NCBI GenBank assembly: GCA_025363815.1
Contig: JANYLB010000035.1
Location: 1-32,339 of the forward strand
DNA length: 32,339 nt
Origin: Actinomycetes bacterium
GTDB lineage: Bacteria; Actinomycetota; Acidimicrobiia; IMCC26256; JANYLB01
Direction: 5' to 3'
The position numbers and the translations under genes are program-made. Positions 8,353 to 17,224 of this stretch are shown piece after piece. The notes beneath the pieces are model-generated. The model saw only the letters and a program-made list of their open reading frames with translations, searched no databases and was not told the origin of the DNA. Within the stretch, counting starts at the first letter, position 1; each line of letters begins with the position of its first letter.

Positions 8353-8736
8353 ATGGCGAAGGCGACGGCGGAGCTGACAATGGCGGCGAGCCCCGAGGCG
8401 GTGTGGGCGGTGGTGCGCGACTTCCACGGGCTCGGAACCTGGATGCCGGGCATCGAGAGTTCCCGCTCCGAGGGCGACGACCGGATCCTCGGGATGATGG
8501 GCATGGAGATACGCGAGCACCTCGTCGGGATCGACGACGACGGGCGCGCCATCACCTACTCGATCACGGAGGGCGCACCCGTAGAGCGGCACGAAGCCAC
8601 GATCACCGTCCACGACGACAGTGCGGGCTCCCGCGTCACATGGGACGTCGAGGCGACACCCGACGAGATGACCGGCCTCATGCAGGGCATCTACCAGCAG
8701 AGTCTGGAGGCCCTGAAGACCCACGTCGACGGCTGA
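8353..8736 (+). CDS. SRPBCC / polyketide cyclase-like family protein, 127 aa
   Basis: Small START/Bet v1-like fold protein of the SRPBCC superfamily, usually a hydrophobic-ligand-binding pocket. Seen: the family N-terminus AELTMAASPEAVWAVVRDFHGLGTWMPGIESS, alternating beta-strand segments, and a C-terminal long helix (TGLMQGIYQQSLEALKTHV). The ATG at 8353 has a strong Shine-Dalgarno GAGGGGAG about eight bases upstream; a further upstream GTG at 8320 in frame is not needed. The ligand is unknown. It is divergent from thrS and converges on mshC with six bases between stop codons. Confidence 0.85.
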   Translation: MAKATAELTMAASPEAVWAVVRDFHGLGTWMPGIESSRSEGDDRILGMMGMEIREHLVGIDDDGRAITYSITEGAPVERHEATITVHDDSAGSRVTWDVEATPDEMTGLMQGIYQQSLEALKTHVDG

Positions 8737-8753
8737 CGTTGATCAGTCGGCCG
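8730..8753. terminator. Possible bidirectional hairpin between convergent genes
   Basis: An 8-bp stem (8730-8737 with 8746-8753, one G-T pair) and an 8-base loop span both the SRPBCC stop and the mshC stop. There is no T-run, so it would be an atypical terminator. Confidence 0.4.
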
Positions 8754-9924
8754 AAGTGGAGAGCTCGACGCCGAGGAGGGCAGCGAGCTCGCGGGCCACG
8801 TCGGGTGCTGTGGTGTCGGTCCCGCCCGAGAGGATGGCGTCGCTGAGCTCGCCGAGCGCTTCAATCGCTCTCGGCGCGTCGAGATCGTCATCGAGCGCGG
8901 CGCGTATGCGTGTCGCGAAGGGCCTCGGGTCGGGCCCGTCTGGCCTTTTCGCGGCGGCAGTAAGCCGGTGCAAGAGCGCGTTGCCCTCGTTGATGTCGGT
9001 GTCGTGCCACTCGAAGCCCGATCGGTAGTGGTGCGACATCAACGCGAGCCGGATCGCCCTGGGGTCGGCGACTTGGAGCAGGTCGCTGATAAAGACGAGG
9101 TTCCCGAGCGACTTGCTCATCTTCTCGCCCTCGTAGGCGACCATCGCCGAGTGCATCCAGTGCTTGACGTAGGGCTCGCCGGTTACGGCTTCGCTCTGGG
9201 CGACCTCGCACTCGTGGTGCGGGAATATCAAGTCGGTGCCTCCGCCGTGCAGGTCGAGCGTCGGCCCGTGTTCGCGCATCGCCATCGCCGAGCACTCTGC
9301 GTGCCAACCCGGACGACCGACACCGAACGGGGCGCGCCACGCGGGCTCGTCTGCGAGAGACGGCTGCCAGAGCACGAAGTCGAGCGGCTCGCGGCGGTGC
9401 GGGTCGTCGGGGTTCCCGCCGCGGGCCCGGGCGAGGCGAATCATCTGGTCCTGGCTGTAGTGCGAGACCTTTCCGAAACCCGGTGACGACGAGACGTCGA
9501 AGTAGGCCGTGCCGTGGGTGAGATAGGCGTGGCCCGAGTCAAGGAGCCGTTCGACCATCGCGATTATCTCGTCGATTGACTCGGTCGCGCGCGGCTCGGC
9601 GTAGAGCGGGCGCATCGAGAGCGCTTCCATATCGGCGTGGAACCGGCGGATCTCCGACTCCGCGAGCTCGAGGAACGGCACGCCCAGCTCTCGGGCCTTC
9701 GGCAGGATCGAGTCGTCGACGTCGGTGATGTTGCGGACCATCCGAACGTCGTGGCCGAGCTCCTCGAGCCGCCGGGTGAGGAGATCGTAGGTGAGGTATG
9801 TGGCGGCGTGGCCGAGGTGGGTCGAGTCGTACGGCGTGATGCCGCAGACATACATCTTCACGATCGGACCGGGCGCGAACTCGGCTAGCTCACGACGCGC
9901 AGTATCGAACAGCTGCATCGGCAC
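8743..9924 (-). CDS. mshC: Cysteine:glucosaminyl-inositol ligase (mycothiol synthesis)
   Basis: ATP-dependent ligase joining L-cysteine to 1D-myo-inosityl 2-amino-2-deoxy-glucopyranoside, the third step of mycothiol synthesis. It is related to cysteinyl-tRNA synthetase. Seen: MYVCGITPYDSTHLGHAATY at 24-43 with Cys27 (zinc) and Thr30 in the ITPYD form typical of MshC rather than CysS, GRPGWHAECSAMAM with Trp207 and Cys211, GGGTDLIFPHHE with His236, and KMSKS at 268-272. At 393 residues it lacks the longer anticodon-binding tail of CysS. The GTG at 9924 has AGGAG ten bases upstream; an in-frame ATG at 9918 is the alternative. It is 13 bases downstream of npdG and probably co-transcribed. Confidence 0.92.
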   Translation of the reverse strand: MPMQLFDTARRELAEFAPGPIVKMYVCGITPYDSTHLGHAATYLTYDLLTRRLEELGHDVRMVRNITDVDDSILPKARELGVPFLELAESEIRRFHADMEALSMRPLYAEPRATESIDEIIAMVERLLDSGHAYLTHGTAYFDVSSSPGFGKVSHYSQDQMIRLARARGGNPDDPHRREPLDFVLWQPSLADEPAWRAPFGVGRPGWHAECSAMAMREHGPTLDLHGGGTDLIFPHHECEVAQSEAVTGEPYVKHWMHSAMVAYEGEKMSKSLGNLVFISDLLQVADPRAIRLALMSHHYRSGFEWHDTDINEGNALLHRLTAAAKRPDGPDPRPFATRIRAALDDDLDAPRAIEALGELSDAILSGGTDTTAPDVARELAALLGVELSTSAD

Positions 9925-9937
9925 GGGAAAAGTGCTC

Positions 9938-10588
9938 CTAGATCCCGCTGAGGCGAAGGCTGGCCTTGCCCTTGTGCCGGATGTTGATCGTGAGCAGCAC
10001 GGCGGCGAAGGTCTCCATGCCGACGGCGTTCTCGAGCGATCCTCCGTCGAAGGCCCGCAGATCGGGGATGTCGGAGATCACGTCCATCAGTTGGCGACGG
10101 GCTTCGTCGTCGTCGCCACACGCCACAACATCGCTCTCCATCTTGCGGTCGAGCTGAACGAACTCGGCCGCGGGGACGAGATGAAAGCCGGTTACCACCC
10201 GCGACCGCCACAGCAATGCCTGCATCTCCTTGGCGATCGAGCCATGGGGCGGAAGGACCGCGTTGAACTCGTCGCCGTTGCGAACCAGGTTGTTGGCCAT
10301 CGACACGACGATCTTGTCGGCGAGCTCGTCGGCGAAGTATTTCGCTGTCGCCAACGCAGCATCCGCATGCACTGCGAGAACGACCATGTCGGCGTTGCAC
10401 GCCGCCTGGTTGTTCGCGGGCGTGATTCGTGCGACCCGCTCACCCCACTTCTCGCGAAGGCCATCGATCACGGCTTCGGCCTTGACCCGCTCCCGCGAAC
10501 CCGCGAGCACGTCGTAGCCGACATCTGCCAATCGGGCCGCGAGACCCCTTCCCGCGGGACCCGTCGCCCCCAGCACCCCAATTCTCAT
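9938..10588 (-). CDS. npdG: F420-dependent NADP reductase-like protein
   Basis: Hydride transfer between coenzyme F420 and NADP; 216 residues, the family length. Seen: an N-terminal Rossmann nucleotide-binding motif MRIGVLGATGPAGRGLA, an NADP-type SR pair after beta-2 (GSRERVKAE), a NNQAACNADMVVLAVHAD segment, GFHLVPAAEF, and a C-terminal helix with TINIRHKGKASLRL. The ATG at 10588 is preceded by AGGAT; longer in-frame extensions upstream are not supported. It lies directly before mshC. It indicates that the host makes or uses F420. The direction of the reaction in the cell is not shown by sequence. Confidence 0.85.
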   Translation of the reverse strand: MRIGVLGATGPAGRGLAARLADVGYDVLAGSRERVKAEAVIDGLREKWGERVARITPANNQAACNADMVVLAVHADAALATAKYFADELADKIVVSMANNLVRNGDEFNAVLPPHGSIAKEMQALLWRSRVVTGFHLVPAAEFVQLDRKMESDVVACGDDDEARRQLMDVISDIPDLRAFDGGSLENAVGMETFAAVLLTINIRHKGKASLRLSGI

Positions 10589-10729
10589 GAGGGGATCCTG
10601 GCACGGACTCGGATGCTCCCGACAAACCCGCGGTCGTGCCCCCGACCGGGCGCGATCTCGACACGATCCCCACAGAACGCAGCGGACAAACCGGCTCTTC
10701 GCGAACCTGCCGGTCGCTACCGTGAACCG

Positions 10730-11467
10730 GTGACCCGATACGACACCATCGGCCGAAGCTATACATCGACCCGGCGGGCCGATCCCCGGATCGAACGCCA
10801 GATCCACGCCGCGCTCGGCGGGGCCCGATCGGTGGTCAACGTAGGAGCCGGCACCGGCTCCTACGAACCTACCGACCGGTTCGTCGCCGCGGTCGAGCCA
10901 TCGCCCGTGATGCTGGCCCATCGGGTGGCGGGTTCGGCCCCCGCTGTGCAGGGTGTCGCTGGCGCGCTCCCGTTCCCCGATTCCGCGTTCGACGCCGCAC
11001 TCGCGAGCCTCACAATCCACCATTGGCCCGACTGGCGGTCGGGCCTCGCCGAGATCCGCCGGGTCGCCCGGCGCGTGGTCATCTTCACCTGGGATCCGCG
11101 CATGGAACGCGACTTCTGGATGGTCGACGAGTACCTACCTGAGCTGGCTGGGACGACCGCGACCGACGGGCCCCCGCTCGCCGAGCTCGCCGGCGCGCTC
11201 GGCGGCGCGCGGATCGAATCGGTGCCTGTGGCGGCGGACTGCGTCGACGGCTTCTTCGCGGCCTACTGGGCCCGCCCCGAGGCGTACCTCGACCCGGTGG
11301 TGCGGGCCGGCATCTCCTGCTTCACGCTCGTCGACGACGCGCGGGTCATCGGCCAGATGGCCGCATTGGCCGACGATCTCGCGTCCGGCGCATGGGACGC
11401 TCGCCATGGCGCGCTTCGCGGGTCAGCCGAATACGACTTCGGCTACCGCCTCGTCATCTCCGACTAA
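10730..11467 (+). CDS. Class I SAM-dependent methyltransferase, substrate unknown
   Basis: Seen: a UbiE/COQ5-like N-terminus (TRYDTIGRSYTSTRRADPRI), SAM motif I VVNVGAGTG at 35-43, the acidic end of beta-2 in AVEPSPVMLAHR, and motif GALPFPDSAFDAALASLTIHHW at about 79-99, which is the usual arrangement for small-molecule methyltransferases. Length 245 residues. The GTG at 10730 is the natural start, since the fold begins at once. A TACCGT hexamer six bases upstream suggests a leaderless transcript. The very long open frame upstream (from 9791) is antisense to mshC and npdG and is not coding. It overlaps the stop of the convergent hydrolase by four bases. Confidence 0.85.
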   Translation: MTRYDTIGRSYTSTRRADPRIERQIHAALGGARSVVNVGAGTGSYEPTDRFVAAVEPSPVMLAHRVAGSAPAVQGVAGALPFPDSAFDAALASLTIHHWPDWRSGLAEIRRVARRVVIFTWDPRMERDFWMVDEYLPELAGTTATDGPPLAELAGALGGARIESVPVAADCVDGFFAAYWARPEAYLDPVVRAGISCFTLVDDARVIGQMAALADDLASGAWDARHGALRGSAEYDFGYRLVISD

Positions 11468-12366
11468 CCACAGGCTCGGCCTGCGATCAGTCGGGCGCGC
11501 CAACGGTCGAGCGACAGGTGCGCTCCCGAGGTCGACGCCACGAACTGGTCGAGAACGTCGGCAAACCGCTCCGGATCGGTGCAGTGCGGATAATGGCCTG
11601 CACCTTCGAAAATTTCGAGACGGCTCCCGGCGATGGCATCATGCGCCTCGATCGCGTGGCTCAGGGGGATGATCGGATCTCGATCACCCCACACGATGAG
11701 CGTCGGCAGGTCGGAGGTGAGATAGAGCTTGTCGTTCGCGCTCACCCTCTGGCCCCGGATGTCGACGACGGAACGCAGCGTGTGTATGAACGCCTCGCGG
11801 GTCTCTGCGTCGCCCAGCGACTCGAAGCTCGCCAGGATCTCGGCGACCGCCGGATCGGGGCGGATCCCGAGACGGCCAAGCCAAGAGCCCAGCTTCTCTC
11901 CGATCGCGTTGACAGTGCTGTTGCATGCGAGCGGCAGCAGGTACTCGGAACCGGGAAGGGTCAGCAGCCGCAGCAGCGGGCTCACCTCTTCGCCGAGACC
12001 ACCGCTTGCTACGAGCACCAAGCGTTCACACCGCTCCGGAAACTGGTACGCGAACTGCATCGCGATCCCGCCGCCAAGAGACTGGCCGACCACGGTGGCC
12101 TGGTCGTGGCCGAGTGCGACGACCAGGTCGCGCAACAGGCTCGCGAACGCGCCGAGCGAGTAATCACCTCGGGGCTTCTCTGAATGGCCGTGGCCGAGGA
12201 GGTCGGGAGCGATCACCGTGAAGTGGCGCGCGAGCGGCCGCATGACCGGCTCCCACGTCGCCGAACTCCCGGCCATGCCGTGCACCAACAGGATCGGTGG
12301 ACCGGCGCCGGCGGTGCGGTAGCTAACGCCGTGACCGTGGATCGAGAGGTGCTTCAGCTCGCTCAT
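11464..12366 (-). CDS. Alpha/beta hydrolase
   Basis: Serine hydrolase of the alpha/beta fold, 300 residues. Seen: oxyanion-hole LLVHGMAG at about 27-34, PDLLGHGHSEKP, the nucleophile elbow GQSLGGG with Ser96, the acid in VWGDRDPIIP and the His in GAGHYPH, so the catalytic triad is complete. Substrate is not identifiable; similar proteins are often annotated as epoxide or ester hydrolases. The ATG at 12366 follows dnaE by 19 bases on the same strand. There is no clear Shine-Dalgarno. Confidence 0.88.
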   Translation of the reverse strand: MSELKHLSIHGHGVSYRTAGAGPPILLVHGMAGSSATWEPVMRPLARHFTVIAPDLLGHGHSEKPRGDYSLGAFASLLRDLVVALGHDQATVVGQSLGGGIAMQFAYQFPERCERLVLVASGGLGEEVSPLLRLLTLPGSEYLLPLACNSTVNAIGEKLGSWLGRLGIRPDPAVAEILASFESLGDAETREAFIHTLRSVVDIRGQRVSANDKLYLTSDLPTLIVWGDRDPIIPLSHAIEAHDAIAGSRLEIFEGAGHYPHCTDPERFADVLDQFVASTSGAHLSLDRWRARLIAGRACG

Positions 12367-12385
12367 CGGTCCAGGTTATGACGCA

Positions 12386-15300
12386 TCACGCAATGCAGTC
12401 GGCACCGAGTAGGACGCGGAGCTCCGCGAACAGGCCGTTACGCGCGCCGACGAGATGATCGTCGCCGAGGCGCAGCACCGTCGTCTTGTCGGGTGACTCG
12501 AGGTGCACGAACACCGGACTGTCACCAGGGTGTGACTCGATTATCTCGCGCAGCAGCGCGGTCTTGGCGGGGTCGAGCGCACCCAGCTTCACCCGCAGTC
12601 GCACCGGCGGCCCACCGTCGAGGACGAGCTCGGGCCTGGTGATCTCCATCACCATGATCTTCGGTGTGTCTTCACGCGTGTCGAGGCGGCCCTTCACGCA
12701 GATGATCGCGTCTTCTTCCAATAGCTCGCCGTACGCGGCCATCGTCTTGGGAAAGACCATGACCTCCAGCGCGGCGCCAAGATCCTCGAGTACGAACGTC
12801 GCCATGAGATCGCCGCGCTTGGTGTACTTGCGGGAGTACGCGGTGACGACACCTCCGACGGTGCGCAGCTCACCGTCGCGCATCTCTTTCAGCTCGGTGA
12901 GCGTGCAGTCGGTGTAGCGCCGCAGAGCCCGTTCCGCGCTGAGCATCGGATGCTCGCTCACGTAGAGGCCGAGCATCTCCTTCTCGAACGCGAGCCGATC
13001 TTTCTTGCCAAACTCGAGATCGGGGATCGAGACGCGATCGACAAAGCCGCCTTCGCTCTGCTCCTCGACGGAATCGCCGAAGAGGCTCATGATCCCGGCC
13101 TCGCGCTCGCGACGACGCGCGACCGCGCGCTCGACGATGCCCTCGAACACCGTGCACAGCCCCTGGCGCGGATGACCGAGCGAGTCGAACCCACCTGCTT
13201 TGACCAGGGACTCAATCGTGCGCTTGTTCAGTGCAATCGGATCGACCCGTTCGCAGAAGTCGAAGAAGTCAGCGAACGGGCCGCCTCCTTCACGCGCCGC
13301 GACGATGTGCACGACGACGCCCTCACCGACGTTGCGCACCGCCGATAGGCCGAAACGAATCGCACCGTCTTTCACCGCGAAGTCGCTGTCGGAGGCGTTG
13401 ACATCGGGAACAAGCACGTCGATGCCCCGCTGACGGCACTCGTTGAGAAACACCGCGGTCTGGTCTTTGTTCGCCTTTACGCTGGTGAGCAGGGCGGCGA
13501 GGTACTCACGCGGGTGGTTCGCCTTCAGGTACGCCGTCTGATACGCGACGAGGCCGTAGCCGAACGAGTGCGACTTGTTGAACGAGTAATCGGCGAACGG
13601 TTCGATGATGTTGAAGAAGCTCTCGCCGAAATCGCGGCCGTATCCCTCCCTCTCGCACCCGTCGACGAACATCGACCGCTCCGCGCGAATCAGCTCGCGA
13701 ATCTTCTTCCCCGTGGCCTTGCGGAGGTTGTCGGCCTCTTCAAGGGTGTAGCCCGCGAGCTTCTGGGCCACCCGCATGACCTGTTCCTGGTAGATCATCA
13801 GCCCATAGGTCGGGGCGAGGATCTCTTCTAGGTCGTCGTGGTAATAGACGACGGGCTTGCGGCCGTTCTTGCGATCGGCGTAGTCGTTGTGCATGTTCTG
13901 GCTCATCGGCCCGGGGCGGTACAACGCGACGAGCGCGGCAACATCTTCGAACCTCGTGGGTGCCAAACGCTGGATGAGCGCGCGCATCGGCCCGCCTTCG
14001 AGCTGGAACACCCCGATGGTGTCTCCCTTGCGGAGAAGCTCGAACGTCTTCGGGTCATCGAGCGGCACGTGGTCGATGTCGGGGCGGATGCCCGAGCTCC
14101 GCTCCACGAGATCGAGCGTGATCTCGATCACGTCGAGATTCCGCAGGCCGAGGAAGTCCATCTTGAGGAGCCCGAGGTCTTCGACGCCGTGCATCTCGTA
14201 CTGGGTGACGATCGGCGCGTCTTCTATCGAGCCGCCCGGTTCCGGCTTGCGTTGAATCGGGAGGTACTCGGTGAGCGGTTCACGGGTGATCACCACTGCG
14301 GCCGCGTGGATGCCATCTTGGCGGCGCAGGCCTTCGAGGCCCTTGGCCACTTCTATGACGCGCTGCGCGTCGGGATCGCTCTCGTAGAGCTCGCGCAGCT
14401 CGCTCGCCATCTTGTAGCCGTCGACGTGCTTCGGTTCCTCTTCGAGGCACGCGTAGAGCGGAGTGTCACGGCCCATGATGAGCGGCGGCATGAGCTTCGC
14501 GATCTTGTCACCGAGGGCGTAGGGGTAATCGAGCACGCGGGCCGCATCGCGCACCGCGGCCCGCGCCTTGATCGTCGAGAATGTCACGATCTGCGCGACG
14601 TGGTCGATGCCGTACTTCTGGGCGGCGTACTTGATCATCTCGCTGCGGTAACGGCTGTCGAAGTCCATGTCGATGTCGGGCATCTGCTTGCGGCCAGGGT
14701 TCAGAAACCGCTCGAACAGCAGGTCGTATCTGATCGGGTCGATATCGACGATGCCGAGGCAGTACGCGACACACGAGCCCGCCGCGCTCCCCCGACCCGG
14801 GCCGACGCGGATGCCCCGCTGGCGCGCGTAGCGGACGAGATCCCATACGACGAGGAAGTACGCCGAGAACCCCATCTCCTGGATCACGCCAAGCTCGAAC
14901 TCGAGCCGTTCGAGCACGCGATGCTCGGGCGACTGCCCGTACCGCTCCTTCGCCCCTTCGAACGTGAGCTCACGAAGGTGGGAGTCCTGGGTCTGGCCGG
15001 CGGGCACAGGGAACTCCGGGAGCACTTCCTGGTCGAAGACAAGCTCGAGGTCGGCGGCTCGCTCCGCGATCCAGAGTGTGTTGTCGCATGCCTCGGGAAC
15101 TTCGTCGAACAGGACGCGCATCTCCGCCGCGCTCTTCAGGTAGTGCTGATCGCCGTGGAAACGGAACCGCTTCTCTTCGTGGATCTTGGCGCCGGTCTGC
15201 ACGCACAGGAGCGCGTCATGCGACTCGGCATCCTTCTGGTGCGTGTAGTGACTGTCGTTCGTGACGAGCAGAGGCGCGCCGACCTTGCGCGCGATCTCGA

Positions 15301-15934
15301 TGAGCTTGGGGTTCGTCCACTGCTGATCGGGGATCCCGTGGTCTTGCAGCTCGACGAAGAGGTTCTCGCGCCCGAAGATGTCTTGCAGACGACCGGCGAC
15401 CGTGAGCGCGCCGGCGTCGTCGTTGCGCAACAGCGCCTGGAGCACCTGTCCGCCCAGGCAACCGGTGGTTGCGATGATCCCCTCGTGATGGTTCTGGAGC
15501 AGCTCCCAGTCGACCTTGGGCTTTTGGTAATAGCCCTCGAGGTACGCGCGGCTCGACAGTTGAATGAGATTTCGGTAGCCGGTGAGGTTCTCGGCCAACG
15601 CGGTCAGGTGGTAGTAGGCCTTGCGGCCGCCCTCGACCTCGCCACCGGAGTCGTCGACCTGACTGCCGCGTCGTGCGGGACGCTCGGTGCGGTGCTCGAA
15701 CGCCTGGTACAGCTCGGTGCCGATGACCGGAGTGATTCCCGCGTCTTTGGCGGCGCGGTACATCGGCAGGACCCCGTACATGTTCCCGTGATCGGTGATG
15801 CCGATGCCGGGCTGACCGTCGGCGGCAGCTGCCGCGACGACCTCGCCGACCCGCGACGCGCCATCGAGCATGGAGTACTCGGTGTGGACGTGGAGATGGA
15901 CGAAGGAGCGACGGCCCGGTGACAAGGGGCCCAT
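12386..15934 (-). CDS. dnaE: DNA polymerase III alpha subunit
   Basis: Replicative polymerase (C-family, DnaE1 type), 1182 residues. Domains in order: PHP domain from about residue 11 (HLHVHTEYS), the palm with the catalytic acidic motif PDIDMDFD at 419-426 preceded by the GPGRGSAAGS loop, fingers with YQEQVMRVAQKLAGYT, the helix-hairpin-helix region (SLVKAGGFDSLG), and an OB domain near 1000-1080 with YSRKYTKRGDLMATFVLED. There is no DnaQ-like exonuclease domain, as usual for DnaE, and the PHP metal ligands at the start look intact. The ATG at 15934 has GGGAG nine bases upstream. An inverted pair of DnaA-box-like sequences lies 37-70 bases before the start. Confidence 0.97.
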   Translation of the reverse strand: MGPLSPGRRSFVHLHVHTEYSMLDGASRVGEVVAAAAADGQPGIGITDHGNMYGVLPMYRAAKDAGITPVIGTELYQAFEHRTERPARRGSQVDDSGGEVEGGRKAYYHLTALAENLTGYRNLIQLSSRAYLEGYYQKPKVDWELLQNHHEGIIATTGCLGGQVLQALLRNDDAGALTVAGRLQDIFGRENLFVELQDHGIPDQQWTNPKLIEIARKVGAPLLVTNDSHYTHQKDAESHDALLCVQTGAKIHEEKRFRFHGDQHYLKSAAEMRVLFDEVPEACDNTLWIAERAADLELVFDQEVLPEFPVPAGQTQDSHLRELTFEGAKERYGQSPEHRVLERLEFELGVIQEMGFSAYFLVVWDLVRYARQRGIRVGPGRGSAAGSCVAYCLGIVDIDPIRYDLLFERFLNPGRKQMPDIDMDFDSRYRSEMIKYAAQKYGIDHVAQIVTFSTIKARAAVRDAARVLDYPYALGDKIAKLMPPLIMGRDTPLYACLEEEPKHVDGYKMASELRELYESDPDAQRVIEVAKGLEGLRRQDGIHAAAVVITREPLTEYLPIQRKPEPGGSIEDAPIVTQYEMHGVEDLGLLKMDFLGLRNLDVIEITLDLVERSSGIRPDIDHVPLDDPKTFELLRKGDTIGVFQLEGGPMRALIQRLAPTRFEDVAALVALYRPGPMSQNMHNDYADRKNGRKPVVYYHDDLEEILAPTYGLMIYQEQVMRVAQKLAGYTLEEADNLRKATGKKIRELIRAERSMFVDGCEREGYGRDFGESFFNIIEPFADYSFNKSHSFGYGLVAYQTAYLKANHPREYLAALLTSVKANKDQTAVFLNECRQRGIDVLVPDVNASDSDFAVKDGAIRFGLSAVRNVGEGVVVHIVAAREGGGPFADFFDFCERVDPIALNKRTIESLVKAGGFDSLGHPRQGLCTVFEGIVERAVARRREREAGIMSLFGDSVEEQSEGGFVDRVSIPDLEFGKKDRLAFEKEMLGLYVSEHPMLSAERALRRYTDCTLTELKEMRDGELRTVGGVVTAYSRKYTKRGDLMATFVLEDLGAALEVMVFPKTMAAYGELLEEDAIICVKGRLDTREDTPKIMVMEITRPELVLDGGPPVRLRVKLGALDPAKTALLREIIESHPGDSPVFVHLESPDKTTVLRLGDDHLVGARNGLFAELRVLLGADCIA

Positions 15935-15970
15935 TGTCTCAAGCTCCCAGAGGAACTACAAGCGTGTCAT

Positions 15971-16004
15971 TCGTCCACAGGATGGTGCACAGCCCTGTGG
16001 ACAA
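15971..16004. promoter_or_regulatory. Inverted pair of DnaA-box-like 9-mers upstream of dnaE
   Basis: TCGTCCACA (15971-15979, plus strand) and TTGTCCACA (15996-16004, minus strand) face each other. Together they make a 9-bp inverted repeat (15973-15981 with 15994-16002) with a 12-base spacer. TTGTCCACA is the preferred DnaA box in high-GC actinobacteria. Read as RNA, it could instead be a hairpin ending the phosphodiesterase transcript, but no T-run follows. Confidence 0.5.
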
Positions 16005-16018
16005 GACGTCGTGCCCGA

Positions 16019-17146
16019 CTAGCGCGTTCCCCGGCTCGCAACGAACGGGATCAGCATCTCGTCGGGGGTGATCGAGCCATGACCGGCGAGGAGCTGAGCT
16101 TCGCCCGGAAGATTCGGGTCGACGAACGCGACCGGCCCGCGTGCCGCGAGCACGACGTCGCCGATACGGCGGCGGACGCCATTCGTGACCGGGCCCGGCC
16201 CGAGCCACCCTTCGTCGAGCACCTGCTCCCTTGACCACACCCACGCCTGGTCGCCGTATTCGGCGCGGGCCTGCGCGCACAGCTCGTTTACGGCGCCGCG
16301 CCGTGCGTAGAGGTACCGGAACCGCCCGTCGCCCGCGTAGTCGTCCACCAACGTCTCGACCGCGTGGAGGCTGATCTGGCCCTCGTGACCGAAGTGCACC
16401 TGGCCGTGGTCGGAGGTGACCACCAGCGCTGCCGATCGGGGAAGCGCATCGAGCAGGCGGCCGACGAGCTCGTCGGCGAACGCCAGCTCACCGCGGAAGA
16501 ACTGGTCGTGCAGGCCGAACTCGTGGGCCACGGAATCAATCCCCGGGTAGTACGAATAGACGAACCGCTCCCCCGCGTCGACGAGCCGACGGGCGTGCTC
16601 GACCAATGTCGAGACCGCGCGCCAACCGACGAACTTGACCCCTCGCAGATGGGCCTCGGTGAAACCCGTCGTCGAGAACTCGGACTTGGTGATTACCGGC
16701 ACCGGCCGGCCCGCGAACGCAGCGTGGCGTTGCACCGAGAAGGGATCCGGCGCATGGCGGCCGTCACTCCGACGCCACGACAAGACGTTCAACACACCGT
16801 CGTCGATCCGCATGCGGAAGCCGACGACTCCGTGCTGGGACGGCGCCAGGCCGGTCGACAACGACGTAAGCGCCGCCGCGGTCGTCGACGGCACGACCGT
16901 GGTGATCGGACCGCCCTCCATCGCCCCCAATCGGGGCAAGCTCCCCCGATGGGTCTCGAGCGCGTTCCAACCGAGGCCGTCGAGCACGAGCAGTACCACC
17001 GCGGTGGCGCCGGTGAGAGGCGCAGGAAGCCACCTTGCGCTGTCGGGCGCGGGCTGACCGCCAACGAGGGTAGGTATCACGCTGGTGAGCGCTCCGCCTC
17101 CGTACGCCGGACGAACCGCCGTTTCTTGCCCTGACCCCGCTTGCAT
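16019..17146 (-). CDS. Alkaline-phosphatase-superfamily phosphodiesterase (nucleotide pyrophosphatase type)
   Basis: Two-metal phosphodiesterase or phosphatase, 375 residues. Seen: first metal Asp56 in VLLVLDGLGW, the nucleophile Thr89 in VVPSTTAAAL, Asp and His in YPGIDSVAHEFG, Asp-His in TSDHGQVHFG and the last His in AGHGSITPDEM, so all metal ligands are in place. No signal peptide is evident, so a cytoplasmic location is likely. The substrate is unknown. The start is ATG 17146; the frame stays open to 17626 but the extension is antisense to the Rrf2 gene. It precedes dnaE on the same strand and is divergent from the Rrf2 gene. A similar gene lies near dnaE and divIVA in Streptomyces. Confidence 0.87.
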   Translation of the reverse strand: MQAGSGQETAVRPAYGGGALTSVIPTLVGGQPAPDSARWLPAPLTGATAVVLLVLDGLGWNALETHRGSLPRLGAMEGGPITTVVPSTTAAALTSLSTGLAPSQHGVVGFRMRIDDGVLNVLSWRRSDGRHAPDPFSVQRHAAFAGRPVPVITKSEFSTTGFTEAHLRGVKFVGWRAVSTLVEHARRLVDAGERFVYSYYPGIDSVAHEFGLHDQFFRGELAFADELVGRLLDALPRSAALVVTSDHGQVHFGHEGQISLHAVETLVDDYAGDGRFRYLYARRGAVNELCAQARAEYGDQAWVWSREQVLDEGWLGPGPVTNGVRRRIGDVVLAARGPVAFVDPNLPGEAQLLAGHGSITPDEMLIPFVASRGTR

Positions 17147-17224
17147 CGGACGAGGGTACCGGCCCGGTCCGTCCCTTCTCGCGATGCAGTGTGCGAGCAT
17201 GGCCTCTGTGACGGGGTCAATGCG

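Noticed and set aside
9791..10729. Long N-terminal extension of the methyltransferase frame
   Set aside because: It would be antisense to mshC and npdG, and the methyltransferase fold begins right after the GTG at 10730.
13838..15922. 694-codon open frame on the plus strand
   Set aside because: Exactly antisense to dnaE, rich in Arg, Val and Glu as typical of a shadow frame in GC-rich DNA, and with no recognisable domain.
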